From NCBI GenBank assembly GCA_910579585.1, contig CAJTVA010000006.1:1-55262 (forward strand): DNA of 55,262 nucleotides. Direction: 5' to 3'. Below are positions 24,633-33,157 of the stretch, piece after piece; position 1 is the stretch's first letter; every line of letters starts with the position of its first letter. Origin of the DNA: an uncultured Christensenella sp. Its GTDB lineage: Bacteria; Bacillota; Clostridia; Christensenellales; Borkfalkiaceae. Made by a program: the position numbers and the translations under genes. A model generated the notes under the pieces. That model did no database searches. It was given only the letters and a program-made list of their open reading frames with translations, and was not told where the DNA came from.

Positions 24633-26223
24633 CGTCGTCCTCCTTGGTTTCGGGGGCATCGGGGTCAGGCTCGGCGGAGTTGGATTCGGGTGCGTCGGGG
24701 GTCACGGGGGTTGCGGGAAGCTCGGCGACGGAGTCGGGCGCGGCGGGCGCGGCGACAGCGGCCTCTGAAGGGGCGCCGTCTAAGGTGATTGCCGCGGCGG
24801 GGACTTCCTCCGTCTTTAAAAGACCCGAGGACTTTTTCCATCTGCCCGAAAGCAGTCTTGACATAAACAGCACGCTTCTTAAAACCCAGTCGGCGCACAT
24901 CGCTATCCAGAAGCCCATTGCGCCCATTTTAAACGGCAACATATCGGTCGTCAAAACAAAGCAAACGCCCACGCGCATAAGTATCATCGACGAGATTGCC
25001 GCGTACATAACGTATTTTACGTCTGACGTCGCTTTTAAAATAGCGGGGGTCGTGAACGAAAGCGGGTACGTTACAAACTGGAAAGCAAGGCACAGATACA
25101 GGCAGTTAAGGGCGATTTGGCGGGTCGAGTCGGGGTAATCGTACAAAAGCACCAGCCACTGCGCCGTACCCATAATAATCGCGACGGTGACGGCGTTGGC
25201 TATGTAAGATATGATAAACATTTTCTTCATATAGTACTTCGTCTGCCCGACGTCGCCCGAGCCCACCGCCTGACCGATGACGGTCAGCGCCGAAGTGCCC
25301 ACTCCGCTTCCCACGACCGAAGCGATATTGTTTATGTTAGAAGCGACAGAGTTCGCGTTCGCCTGAACGTTTGTGCCGTTCTGCGTGTAGAAGCTTACGT
25401 TTATAAACACAGAAGTCATCAATTTGCCGAGCTGGAAAAGGCAGGCTTCGATACCGCTGGGAATGGCGAGGTGCAAAATTCTTTTGACCATAGCTTTTTC
25501 AAAGCGGAATTTTTCGAAGATTTTTACGTGAACGGTATAGCTTTTTTTACACAGCAGGCACAGCATAAACACGGCGGGCACGCCGCGGCATATAAGCGTT
25601 GCAAGACCCGCGCCGATAACGCGCAAGTTCAGAGCGTAAATAAAAAGCGCGTTGAAGCCGACGTTCAAAGCGCAGGATATACCCGCGCTCGCCATTGTGA
25701 ACACGGACTTTCTCTGCGCCCTTAAAAGCGCGGCGCACGCGTTGAAAAGACCTATGAACGGGAACGACGCCGCCGTCAGATAAAAATACTGCTGCATATA
25801 GTCGAAAGTATTTTCGGGCGCGCCGCCGTAGAAAAGCTTTAAAAGCGGCCAGTTTAATGCAAGGCACAGCCCCGCAAGCCCGACCGATACCAAAAAGACG
25901 AGCACGAGGACCTGCTTCGCGCTCTTGTTAGCGGAATCTTTATCGTTCGCGCCGAGGTACTGCGAGGTTATTATCGCCCCGCCCGTCGCGAACGCGGAAA
26001 AAAGCTGAATTATAAGGCTGTTTATCTGGTCGACGTTCGAAACGGCGGTCGATGCGTTTTTGACGACTTCGCCCGCTTCGTTATAGTCGGCTATGCTGGA
26101 AACCATCATAGAGTCGAAAAGCCCCAAGGAGGTTGAAAAAATCGACTCTATAATTATGGGCGCGATTAAAAACAGCAACGCCTTACCGCTGAAAAGCGTA
26201 TATTTTCGTTTAGCTACCGTCAT
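24613..26223 (-). CDS. MATE-family multidrug/solute efflux transporter
   Basis: A 536-aa member of the multi-antimicrobial extrusion family: about twelve hydrophobic helices in two MatE halves, with GGAIITSQYLGA in the first half and VGSGVGTSALTVIGQAVGSG in the second. The last 65 residues are an unusual soluble tail rich in Ala, Pro, Glu and Asp. GGGAGG precedes the ATG. The downstream deacetylase gene overlaps it. Substrate unknown; position among pectin genes does not prove a link. Confidence 0.9.
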   Translation of the reverse strand: MTVAKRKYTLFSGKALLFLIAPIIIESIFSTSLGLFDSMMVSSIADYNEAGEVVKNASTAVSNVDQINSLIIQLFSAFATGGAIITSQYLGANDKDSANKSAKQVLVLVFLVSVGLAGLCLALNWPLLKLFYGGAPENTFDYMQQYFYLTAASFPFIGLFNACAALLRAQRKSVFTMASAGISCALNVGFNALFIYALNLRVIGAGLATLICRGVPAVFMLCLLCKKSYTVHVKIFEKFRFEKAMVKRILHLAIPSGIEACLFQLGKLMTSVFINVSFYTQNGTNVQANANSVASNINNIASVVGSGVGTSALTVIGQAVGSGDVGQTKYYMKKMFIISYIANAVTVAIIMGTAQWLVLLYDYPDSTRQIALNCLYLCLAFQFVTYPLSFTTPAILKATSDVKYVMYAAISSMILMRVGVCFVLTTDMLPFKMGAMGFWIAMCADWVLRSVLFMSRLLSGRWKKSSGLLKTEEVPAAAITLDGAPSEAAVAAPAAPDSVAELPATPVTPDAPESNSAEPDPDAPETKEDDDVYTDV

Positions 26224-26289
26224 AACTCACCCTCCCGACCAGTAAATTCACTACATTGTAATACTTTAATTTATAAATGTAAAGCGAAA

Positions 26290-27780
26290 TTACGGGTGCA
26301 ACTCACGCACGCGGAAGTGTTTGAACGTGCCGTATCCCTTGCCGCCCGCCGCGCCGCGCGCAAATATACCGAGCTTAGCGCCCGTCCACACTCCGCGCTC
26401 TGCGTAAAATTTGTGCGTGAACGCGCTTCCGCCGAACGAAAATTTATAGACGAGGCGGTCGGGGTGCTCGAACTTAGCGGTGACTTTGAAGTTTACGCTC
26501 GCCTCGTCGTACGGCTGGCTTTTTGCCAAAGTTTCGTCCTCTTCCCCGCCTATTTTCCCCTCGCGGATTTCGAGGAAATTCTGCCCGTCGCGCCTGACGA
26601 CGCAGACGTACGCGTAGCTTTTGCCGAACACGGTGAAGCCTACTTCGTCGCCGTCGTTTACAAGGTTTAAGCGGCACTTGCAGTTAATGTCAAAGTTTTT
26701 ATAAATTATTTTCTGCATAAAAAGCTGCGGCAGGTCGGAGAGGGCGGGTTTTTCGTACCTGCAACAATTGAGCCTGAGCCCGTGTCTGAACGAATACCAC
26801 TCCTCTTTACGGTTCGCGGGGGTTTGCCAGATAAGCGAAAGCTTGTCGCCGTCGAACTCGTCGCAGGGGTTTATTCTTGCGCCCGTGACTATACCCGCGG
26901 AGCAGTCGCCCGAAAGAACGGGCGTTCCCGCAAGTCCGTCGCCGTCGTGCTTGCCTAAAATTACCCAGTCGTCAACCCATTCGGCGGGCTGTAAGTGCAC
27001 GACGCGCCCGTACGCGCCCATATCCTGAAAATGCATAAACGCCCAGTCTTCGCCGTTGTCGTCCAAGTCGATTAGCGCGCCCTGATGGGGGCCGTTTACG
27101 GGCGAATCGCCCTGAATAAGTACGATTTTCGTTTCGTAAGGGCCGTAAATATTTTCGCTTCTTAAAGCGACCTGCCAGCCCGATTTAACACTGCCCGCGG
27201 GGGCGAGAATATAAAAATATTTGCCGCGGCGGTAAAACTTGGGGCCCTCTATCTTCGGAGCGAGGTCACGTCCGTCGTATATAATTTTGTAATCGCCCTT
27301 GACCTCTTTCAGTTCTTCGTCGGTTTCGAAAACGGCAAGGCGGGAATTGAAGCCTATGCGGCTTTTAACGAACGCGAATACGACGTAGCACTTGCCGTCC
27401 GCCCAGATGGGGCAGGGGTCCTCGTACCCCGCGCCCGAAAGAAGCGGGCGAAGACAAGACCATTTGCCGTACGGGTCGGCGGTTTCGGCGACGAAAATAC
27501 CCTCGTCGGGGAACGGGATAAGACAGTAAAACTTGCCGCCGTGGTAGCGTAGCGAGGGCGCCCACGCGCCGTGACCGTGTTGGACTTCGTCAAACTTTGA
27601 AAACGGCAACTCGGGCAGAACGTAATTTATAAGCTCCCACTCCACAAGGTTTTTAGAGTGCAGAACTGGCACGCCCGGCACGTGGTTGAAGCTGGACGCG
27701 ACCATAAAAAAATCGTCGCCGACGCGTATCACGTCGGGGTCTGAGTAGTCTGATAATATTATGGGGTTATCGTATTTCAT
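26290..27780 (-). CDS. glycoside hydrolase family 43 protein
   Basis: Probable cytoplasmic arabinosidase or xylosidase, 496 aa, no signal peptide. The five-bladed propeller carries the catalytic residues expected for GH43: Asp in NPIILSDYSDPDVIR near residue 14, the pKa-tuning Asp in YEDPCPIW near 120 and the general acid Glu in IEGPKF near 178. Residues after about 310 form the beta-sandwich domain common in GH43 xylosidases. It likely trims arabinan or xylan side chains of imported pectin fragments. AAGGAG precedes the ATG. Confidence 0.88.
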   Translation of the reverse strand: MKYDNPIILSDYSDPDVIRVGDDFFMVASSFNHVPGVPVLHSKNLVEWELINYVLPELPFSKFDEVQHGHGAWAPSLRYHGGKFYCLIPFPDEGIFVAETADPYGKWSCLRPLLSGAGYEDPCPIWADGKCYVVFAFVKSRIGFNSRLAVFETDEELKEVKGDYKIIYDGRDLAPKIEGPKFYRRGKYFYILAPAGSVKSGWQVALRSENIYGPYETKIVLIQGDSPVNGPHQGALIDLDDNGEDWAFMHFQDMGAYGRVVHLQPAEWVDDWVILGKHDGDGLAGTPVLSGDCSAGIVTGARINPCDEFDGDKLSLIWQTPANRKEEWYSFRHGLRLNCCRYEKPALSDLPQLFMQKIIYKNFDINCKCRLNLVNDGDEVGFTVFGKSYAYVCVVRRDGQNFLEIREGKIGGEEDETLAKSQPYDEASVNFKVTAKFEHPDRLVYKFSFGGSAFTHKFYAERGVWTGAKLGIFARGAAGGKGYGTFKHFRVRELHP

Positions 27781-27790
27781 AAAGTTCTCC

Positions 27791-27994
27791 TTAATCGGTC
27801 AACCCGAGCAGGTAGTCGGCTGATACATTGTAGTATTTTGCAAGTATGATAACTGCTTGTATGCTGGGAAGTCTATCTCCGCTTTCCCAAAAAGAAATCG
27901 CGCTTTGGCTAAGCCCCGTATCCTTTGCAAGCCGTGATTGCGATATGTTTTTTTCCGTCCTTACTTCTTTAAGTCTTTCGTTCAAATTCTTCAT
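27791..27994 (-). CDS. XRE-family regulator (short)
   Basis: A 67-aa single-domain repressor. MKNLNERLKEVR starts a typical HTH_XRE fold with the helix-turn-helix ISQSRLAKDTGLSQSAISFW, and ends YYNVSADYLLGLTD. It is transcribed divergently from the small gene at 28091, and ends 10 bp before the GH43 gene start, so it may be cotranscribed with GH43 and regulate it. A strong ribosome binding site is not visible. Confidence 0.85.
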   Translation of the reverse strand: MKNLNERLKEVRTEKNISQSRLAKDTGLSQSAISFWESGDRLPSIQAVIILAKYYNVSADYLLGLTD

Positions 27995-28008
27995 AAATTA
28001 AATTTATC

Positions 28009-28076
28009 ACAAATGTAATAAAAATGCTTGACTTATATCAAATGTAATGAGTATAATTATTATATCAATTGATATA
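28009..28076 (+). promoter_or_regulatory. promoter with embedded operators for the 28091 gene
   Basis: TTGACT (28028-28033), 18-nt spacer, TATAAT (28052-28057). The spacer contains TATATCAAATGTAATG, and a perfect 16-bp palindrome TATATCAATTGATATA (28061-28076) covers the expected start site. A third similar half, ATCACAAATGTAATA, lies at about 28009-28023 toward the XRE gene. This is the arrangement expected for repression by the adjacent XRE protein. Confidence 0.7.
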
Positions 28077-28090
28077 GTCAGGGGTTTATT

Positions 28091-28342
28091 ATGGATTCTG
28101 TAATGAGGCATATTTGTTTAAACTATCTTGAAGACTACAAGGTAAGTCAAGAATTCAGGGAATTTTTCAGGGAGTTTTACGACAATTATAAGAAAATGCA
28201 AAAAAGTCTTTCCGGCAAGCAGAAAGAACTTTTTGATAAGATTATGGAGCTTCGCGACGAAATGGATTCCGAACAGGGAATTACACACTTCGAGTACGGG
28301 TTCAAGCTAGGCTTGAAGCTCGGCCGCGAGTGCTTTGAATGA
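28091..28342 (+). CDS. small hypothetical protein
   Basis: An 83-aa acidic, helical protein ending GFKLGLKLGRECFE, a pattern I associate with small uncharacterised Firmicute proteins often found beside XRE regulators. Function unknown. AGGGG precedes the ATG, and a textbook promoter with operator-like repeats lies upstream. It converges on the flavodoxin-like gene with a 13-bp gap. Confidence 0.7.
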   Translation: MDSVMRHICLNYLEDYKVSQEFREFFREFYDNYKKMQKSLSGKQKELFDKIMELRDEMDSEQGITHFEYGFKLGLKLGRECFE

Positions 28343-28355
28343 TTTTGAGTAAAAT

Positions 28356-28895
28356 TTAGACCGATTTGCCCATTTCGTAAGCTTTAAAAAGGGCGGGCTT
28401 GGAAGTTATTTCGCCTTTTTCGTAAACCCCCGTGCCGTAGATTACGCCGCGCTCGGTTGCGCCGTCAACGCACTCGGCGTAGCCGCGGAAGCAGGCTAGC
28501 GTGGTTTCCATTGCCGCTTCGGTGCCGTCGGCGGCGGTCATTATGTAATAAAATTCTTTGTTGCGAACTTCTAGCCAGCGCGCGACGGTGCGGTCAATCA
28601 GGGCTTTAAGCCGTGCGTTTAACGAATAGAAATAAACGGGACTTGCAAGGGCTATGACGTCGGCTTCAATCATTTTTTGAAGGACTTCCGCCATATCGTC
28701 TTCGATTACGCACTTGCCGCCGCTTTTACGGCAATAATAGCAAGCTTTGCAATAGCCGATATTCTTTTCGGCAACGTTTATTTTTTCAACCGAGTGCCCG
28801 ACTTCCAAAGCGCCGCGCATAAATTCGTTGCAAAGCGTATCCGAATTGCCGCCCTTTCTGGGGCTTCCCGATAAAATCAAAATATTCTTTTTCAT
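28356..28895 (-). CDS. flavodoxin-like NAD(P)H-dependent FMN reductase
   Basis: A 179-aa flavoprotein of the iron-sulfur-flavoprotein/NADPH-FMN-reductase group. ILSGSPRKGGNSDTL near residue 5 binds the FMN phosphate, CKACYYCRKSGGKC near 45 carries the four-cysteine cluster seen in iron-sulfur flavoproteins, and SPVYFYSLNARLKALIDR near 85 is the second FMN loop. The ATG at 28895 is preferred over an upstream GTG by its GGTG spacing. It starts 5 nt past the stop of the aldo/keto reductase, so the two are coupled. Confidence 0.85.
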   Translation of the reverse strand: MKKNILILSGSPRKGGNSDTLCNEFMRGALEVGHSVEKINVAEKNIGYCKACYYCRKSGGKCVIEDDMAEVLQKMIEADVIALASPVYFYSLNARLKALIDRTVARWLEVRNKEFYYIMTAADGTEAAMETTLACFRGYAECVDGATERGVIYGTGVYEKGEITSKPALFKAYEMGKSV

Positions 28896-28900
28896 AAATT

Positions 28901-29788
28901 TCACCTGTTCTTTTTATCCTTGCCGTGGTCGTGGTTGCGCTGCCGCTCTTCTACCATTTGTACGAACCACTCAACCATATTGGGGTCGGTATGAGAGAAG
29001 AACAAGCTTTGATTTTTATCGAGCGTTGCCATCGTAGCCATATCTTCTTCGGACAGCTTAAAGTCGAATACGTTGAAATTCTCTTCCATTCTTTCGATAT
29101 GCACCGACTTCGGGATAACCACTATTCCGCGCTGTAACTCCCAGCGGAGTATTACCTGCGCAACCGACTTATTGTATTTCGCGGCAATCTTAGCGATAGT
29201 TTCATTTGTGAACAGTCCGCCTCTGCCCTCGCCGAACGGCGCCCACGCTTCGATTTGGATACCGTACTTTTCCATCCATTTCTGTGCTTCAATCTGCTGG
29301 TTGAAAGGGTGCGTTTCAACCTGATTTACCATAGGTTTAATTCTTGCAAAGCTCGCAAGGTCGACCATTCTGTCGGGATAGAAATTCGATATGCCTATCG
29401 CTTTGATTTTCCCCTCCGCGTACATATCTTCGAGTGCGCGCCAAGCACCGTAATAGTCCGAAAACGGCTGATGTAACAAAACCAGGTCGATATAGTCTAC
29501 CTGTAATTTCCGCATAGATTCGTAGACGGATTTTTTCGTTTGCTCGTAGCCGTAGTGCTCTACCCAGACCTTTGTGGTAATGAAAATTTCTTCGCGGGGG
29601 ATTCCCGATTTTTGTATCGCGTTGCCCACTTCCTCTTCGTTGAAGTAGGTCTGCGCCGTATCCAGATGGCGGTACCCGACTTTCAACGCGTCGAGAACGC
29701 ACCTCTCGCACTCGGCTTTTCCGACCTGATACACTCCGTATCCGAGCCGAGGCATTTTTACCCCGTTCGATAAAGTTACATATTCCAT
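28901..29788 (-). CDS. aldo/keto reductase
   Basis: A 295-aa NADPH-dependent carbonyl reductase. The catalytic tetrad is visible: Asp and Tyr in DTAQTYFNEE, Lys in ITTKVW, and His in LVLLHQPF. The cofactor-binding VIPKSVHIERMEEN sits near residue 240. The ATG at 29788 is chosen because GGAGG lies 8 nt before it. This AKR-flavodoxin pair beside a LysR-cupin pair is a recurring arrangement in gut Firmicutes (from memory); the physiological substrate is unknown. Confidence 0.9.
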   Translation of the reverse strand: MEYVTLSNGVKMPRLGYGVYQVGKAECERCVLDALKVGYRHLDTAQTYFNEEEVGNAIQKSGIPREEIFITTKVWVEHYGYEQTKKSVYESMRKLQVDYIDLVLLHQPFSDYYGAWRALEDMYAEGKIKAIGISNFYPDRMVDLASFARIKPMVNQVETHPFNQQIEAQKWMEKYGIQIEAWAPFGEGRGGLFTNETIAKIAAKYNKSVAQVILRWELQRGIVVIPKSVHIERMEENFNVFDFKLSEEDMATMATLDKNQSLFFSHTDPNMVEWFVQMVEERQRNHDHGKDKKNR

Positions 29789-29887
29789 TTTCATTTCCTC
29801 CGAATATTTCTTTATGGTAATAATATAACAGCTGAAACGCCGAAAGGGAATTGCAAGTTTGTTCATTGCATTAACTTGTGGTAAATG

Positions 29888-29916
29888 CAAAAAGAGTAGA
29901 CAGTTTAACTGCCTAC
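29888..29916 (-). terminator. intrinsic terminator after the cupin gene
   Basis: On the minus strand GTAGGCAG and CTGTCTAC (one G.U) form a stem around TTAAA, extended by AGT/ACT, followed by TCTTTTTGC. It separates the LysR-cupin pair from the AKR-flavodoxin pair. Confidence 0.8.
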
Positions 29917-29926
29917 CCTTATATTT

Positions 29927-30349
29927 TTATTTTACGGCGATTTCGTAGTCTTTATCGGAAACGGGTTCGCACCACTCGGTTTTTCCGTGTTCGGCGGGAA
30001 CCTCTACCGCGAGGTGAGAAAACCATTTATCTTTGCCCGCGCCGTGCCAGTGCTTTACTTCGGCAGGGATATTTACGACGTCGCCCGCTTTCATTTTAAC
30101 GGCGGGTTTGCCCCATTCCTGATAGTATCCCTCGCCGCCGACGCAGACAAGAATCTGTCCGCCGCCCTTGGTCGCGTGATGGATATGCCAGTTATTACGG
30201 CACCTAGGCTCGAACGTTACGTTGTCGATATAAACCTGATTTTTCGATACGGGCGCGAGATAGCTTTGACCCTTGAAATACTTTGCGTAAGCGTCGTTCG
30301 GCTCGCCCACGGGGAAAACGATTGTGCTTTGATATTCGGCCTTATTCAT
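29927..30349 (-). CDS. cupin-domain protein
   Basis: A 140-aa single cupin. The metal-binding first motif NNWHIHHATKGGGQ lies near residue 53, GGEGYYQEWG follows, and motif 2 GDVVNIPAEVKHWHGA lies near residue 88. Relatives are annotated as carboxymuconolactone-decarboxylase-associated cupins, with no agreed reaction. It lies 11 bp downstream of the LysR gene and is likely cotranscribed. Confidence 0.88.
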   Translation of the reverse strand: MNKAEYQSTIVFPVGEPNDAYAKYFKGQSYLAPVSKNQVYIDNVTFEPRCRNNWHIHHATKGGGQILVCVGGEGYYQEWGKPAVKMKAGDVVNIPAEVKHWHGAGKDKWFSHLAVEVPAEHGKTEWCEPVSDKDYEIAVK

Positions 30350-30360
30350 TTATTTCTCCT

Positions 30361-31251
30361 TTACGGTTGACTGATTTTTATAAGCATATTTATAAAGTCC
30401 TTAATCCGTTTAGTCGGCGTGGGCGAATACAAAATTCCGTACGGGATACGGTATTTCCAGTCGGCGGGGATAATTTTTAAGAGCGGATGGACGTCCTCCC
30501 AGCCCTCGACGGTGATTATGGGCACGTTTTCTTGCACCGCCCTGTTATACGCGCCGAGATTGAAAAGGTCGAAGTCTTCTACCGTTACGCCGTTTGCGAT
30601 GAGGTCTTCTCTAAGCCCGTCGATATAGACGTTCCAGTTTTTATGTATAAGCAGGACCTTTTCGCCCTTTAAGTCCGAAACGGCAATTTCCGGCTTTTCG
30701 CAAAGCGGGTGGGTTACGGGTATTGCGAAAGTAAGCCTTTTATCGTACAGATGCGCCGCTTTGCAACCGCGTTCGGAAAGGAAATTATCGTCGTAAATTC
30801 CCGCAACCACGTCGATGTGTTTGCCGAGATTTTTAAGAATTTCAACCGTGTTGATTTGGTTATTTTCAAACGGGATAAGTTCGATTTTTAAATTAGGATT
30901 TAATTTTTGGATTTCCGTCCACGTGTTCAAAAGGAATTTCGCGGGCGTCATTATTGACGTGCCGATGCGAACCGACTGCTGTCTGTGCTTTTCGTCGATA
31001 GCTTTCGCCTTTTCGACCGCTCTTTCCGAATAGTCGGCAATATATTTCGCGTCCTGTAAAAAGCTTTTACCCGCTTCAGTAAGTTGTAAACCGTGGTTAG
31101 TTCTTTCAAACAGTATTATACGAAGCCGTTCTTCAAGAGAGTTTATCTGCTTCATAACCGCTGTGGGCGTAATAAACAATACTTCCGCCGCTTTTGTAAA
31201 ACTGCCGTTTTCGGCAACGGCTATGAAAGTTTTCAGCTGCGGATTATACAA
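30361..31251 (-). CDS. LysR-family transcriptional regulator
   Basis: A 296-aa regulator: N-terminal winged helix (NPQLKTFIAVAENGSFTKAAE, ITPTAVMKQINSLEE) and a periplasmic-binding-like effector domain from about residue 90. The start is a TTG at 31251, with AAGGAGG 6 nt upstream, matching where LysR proteins begin; the longer open frame overlaps the recombinase and is not used. The TTG overlaps the last codons of the serine recombinase by 8 bp, so the mobile element abuts this gene. Confidence 0.88.
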   Translation of the reverse strand: MYNPQLKTFIAVAENGSFTKAAEVLFITPTAVMKQINSLEERLRIILFERTNHGLQLTEAGKSFLQDAKYIADYSERAVEKAKAIDEKHRQQSVRIGTSIMTPAKFLLNTWTEIQKLNPNLKIELIPFENNQINTVEILKNLGKHIDVVAGIYDDNFLSERGCKAAHLYDKRLTFAIPVTHPLCEKPEIAVSDLKGEKVLLIHKNWNVYIDGLREDLIANGVTVEDFDLFNLGAYNRAVQENVPIITVEGWEDVHPLLKIIPADWKYRIPYGILYSPTPTKRIKDFINMLIKISQP

Positions 31252-32938
31252 TGCCTGCCTCCTTCGCTGTTTTGCGGGAAAGGACGACGAGTGTTTCGAC
31301 ATTGGGATTCTCTTCACACAAAACTTTTCTGACCTCTTCTCCGTTGCGGTAGATAGGAAAGTTGAATTCTATCCACTTTAACGGCGATTTGTTCTCCCAA
31401 TGCGGGTTGAGCTGAATTTCTTTTATCAAATACGTTAAAAGGTTCTTCTGCTCGTCCTCTTCTATTATATCAAAAAGCTCGGAAAAGTTCAATAGAATTT
31501 TGTAGATGTTCTCCAACGTTATCGCCTCTTCTTCCATTGCCTTTTTACGCAGATTTGCGTCGGCAATCAGCTCTTCTATCTCGGCAATAGCTTCGTACAT
31601 TCCGTCAAGGCGTAAATTCATATCGTGCAACTTTCTTTCACGGAACTTCGTATCAAAAGGCAACGTATCTATTTCCTTTTCCAATCTTGCCTTATTCAGC
31701 TCAATCTCATTAAGCCTATTTTCAAAGTTCTTTATTTCCTTGTCGATATCGTCATTTTTGCTGATACTTCCGATTCTGTCTTTAATCGCCTGAGCAAAAT
31801 ATTTTTCGCTTACGATTTCCTTTACGGCTTCTATCACAAGTGGTTCGATTACACTCTTCTTTAAGTCAGCCTTATAATCGCAGAACTTTCCCCTATCGTG
31901 TTTGTTTCGTCCACAAACATAATAGCCTACTTCTTTATACGTTCCGTCCTTTTTCGTCCAACAATGGCGGTTGGCATACATAGGACCTCCGCACACGGGA
32001 CACTTTAATAAACCCGTCAATAAATGCGTTCTGTCCTTGCCGTATTTTGAAGCAAACTTCTGGCCCGTTGCCTGCCGTTTATCCTGCGCTTTATTCCAAA
32101 TCTCTTCACTTACAAGCGATTCGTGTAAGCCGTCAACCGTAATATAATCGGTAGCGTTTATTCGCTTATATTCGTTCTTCTTACCCTTTACTTTTTCAAG
32201 CGTCCTCCTGCCATAAGCGATTTTACCGCAATACACGGGATTTTCTAAAATCAGATTTATGAAATGCGCACTCCATTCTTCAATCATTCTGTCCGTGCGC
32301 ACAACCTTTTTTATCCCCTGCAAGTTCAGATATTTAGCTATGCCTGAATACCCTATTGTAGTGTTTACATACTTATCATAGATGAGGCGGACCAACTCCG
32401 CCTCATCTTCGTTTATGTAAAGTTTATTATCTTTCAGAGTATAGCCATACGGCGCGGGGCCACCATTCCACAAACCTTGACGAGCCTTTTCCCTGCGCCC
32501 GTTCATAGTCTGTTCAAGAATGTTCTCTCTTTCGATTTCTGCAACGGCAGACAACACGGATATGAGCAACTTACCACTTGTCTGCGATGAATCAATCCCT
32601 TCTTCAATGCAAATCAAGTTCACATCATAGGTCTGAATTAACTCCAACGAATTTAGAATATCCGCCGCATTTCTTCCAAAGCGTGAAAGTTTATAAACGA
32701 GAATATAGTCCACGCTTTGTCCGCTTTCTATATCGGAAAGCATTTTCTTGAAAGCAGGTCGTCCCTCTATCGACTTGCCTGATTTGCCTGCATCCTCGTA
32801 ATATTCAACTATTTTCATTTCTTCACGCTCAGCAAATTTTTTGAGAACGCTTTTCTGCGCTTCCAAACTATAACCGTCCACTTGCATTTCCGTACTCACT
32901 CTCGAATACAAGAAGCATTTCTTTCCTTCTCTATTCAT
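31244..32938 (-). CDS. large serine recombinase (integrase/excisionase)
   Basis: Catalyses site-specific integration and excision of the element. This 564-aa protein has an N-terminal resolvase domain with the nucleophile Ser in YSRVSTEMQ near residue 15 and catalytic Arg residues in YKLSRFGRNA. A recombinase domain follows (about 170-270), then a zinc ribbon LKCPVCGGPM...GKFCDY near 305-350, then a coiled coil (about 390-470). The second ATG fits the GGAGG spacing. Its C-terminus, NVETLVVLSRK, matches ETLVVLSHK in the RlmD encoded at 49 kb. Confidence 0.93.
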   Translation of the reverse strand: MNREGKKCFLYSRVSTEMQVDGYSLEAQKSVLKKFAEREEMKIVEYYEDAGKSGKSIEGRPAFKKMLSDIESGQSVDYILVYKLSRFGRNAADILNSLELIQTYDVNLICIEEGIDSSQTSGKLLISVLSAVAEIERENILEQTMNGRREKARQGLWNGGPAPYGYTLKDNKLYINEDEAELVRLIYDKYVNTTIGYSGIAKYLNLQGIKKVVRTDRMIEEWSAHFINLILENPVYCGKIAYGRRTLEKVKGKKNEYKRINATDYITVDGLHESLVSEEIWNKAQDKRQATGQKFASKYGKDRTHLLTGLLKCPVCGGPMYANRHCWTKKDGTYKEVGYYVCGRNKHDRGKFCDYKADLKKSVIEPLVIEAVKEIVSEKYFAQAIKDRIGSISKNDDIDKEIKNFENRLNEIELNKARLEKEIDTLPFDTKFRERKLHDMNLRLDGMYEAIAEIEELIADANLRKKAMEEEAITLENIYKILLNFSELFDIIEEDEQKNLLTYLIKEIQLNPHWENKSPLKWIEFNFPIYRNGEEVRKVLCEENPNVETLVVLSRKTAKEAGIV

Positions 32939-33123
32939 CATTGTCCTCCGTTTTCGGCTGTTCATTTTTCAAAATTGTGTTGCCGTATTTTTGTATCAAC
33001 TGTGCCATAAAATCAATAAAAGCATCGTAATTTTCTTGCTCTTTGTTCAAGTATCCTTATTCGGACGGTAACTCGGAATTACTCCGCGTCCTTATAGCTT
33101 TGAATACTATGTTCTCTTTCCAT
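32931..33123 (-). pseudogene. decayed small gene upstream of the recombinase
   Basis: A good start (AAAGGAGG, then ATG at 33123) reads MEREHSIQSYKDAE and stops. A different frame then reads NSELPSE, an in-frame TAA, and YLNKEQENYDAFIDFMAQL then IQKYGNTILKNEQPKTEDND, ending across the recombinase start. The downstream part looks like real coding sequence. One frameshift plus one nonsense change would account for this. It was probably an accessory gene translationally coupled to the recombinase. Confidence 0.45.
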
Positions 33124-33157
33124 CGCGTTTTCCTCCTTTTGCGAAAAGATTTAATAG

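Noticed and set aside
24644..25138. 164-codon plus-strand reading frame rich in Gly, Ala and Ser
   Set aside because: Antisense to the Ala/Pro-rich tail of the MATE transporter; composition is explained by that.
31163..31381. Plus-strand reading frames across the lysR-recombinase junction
   Set aside because: Antisense shadows without ribosome binding sites.
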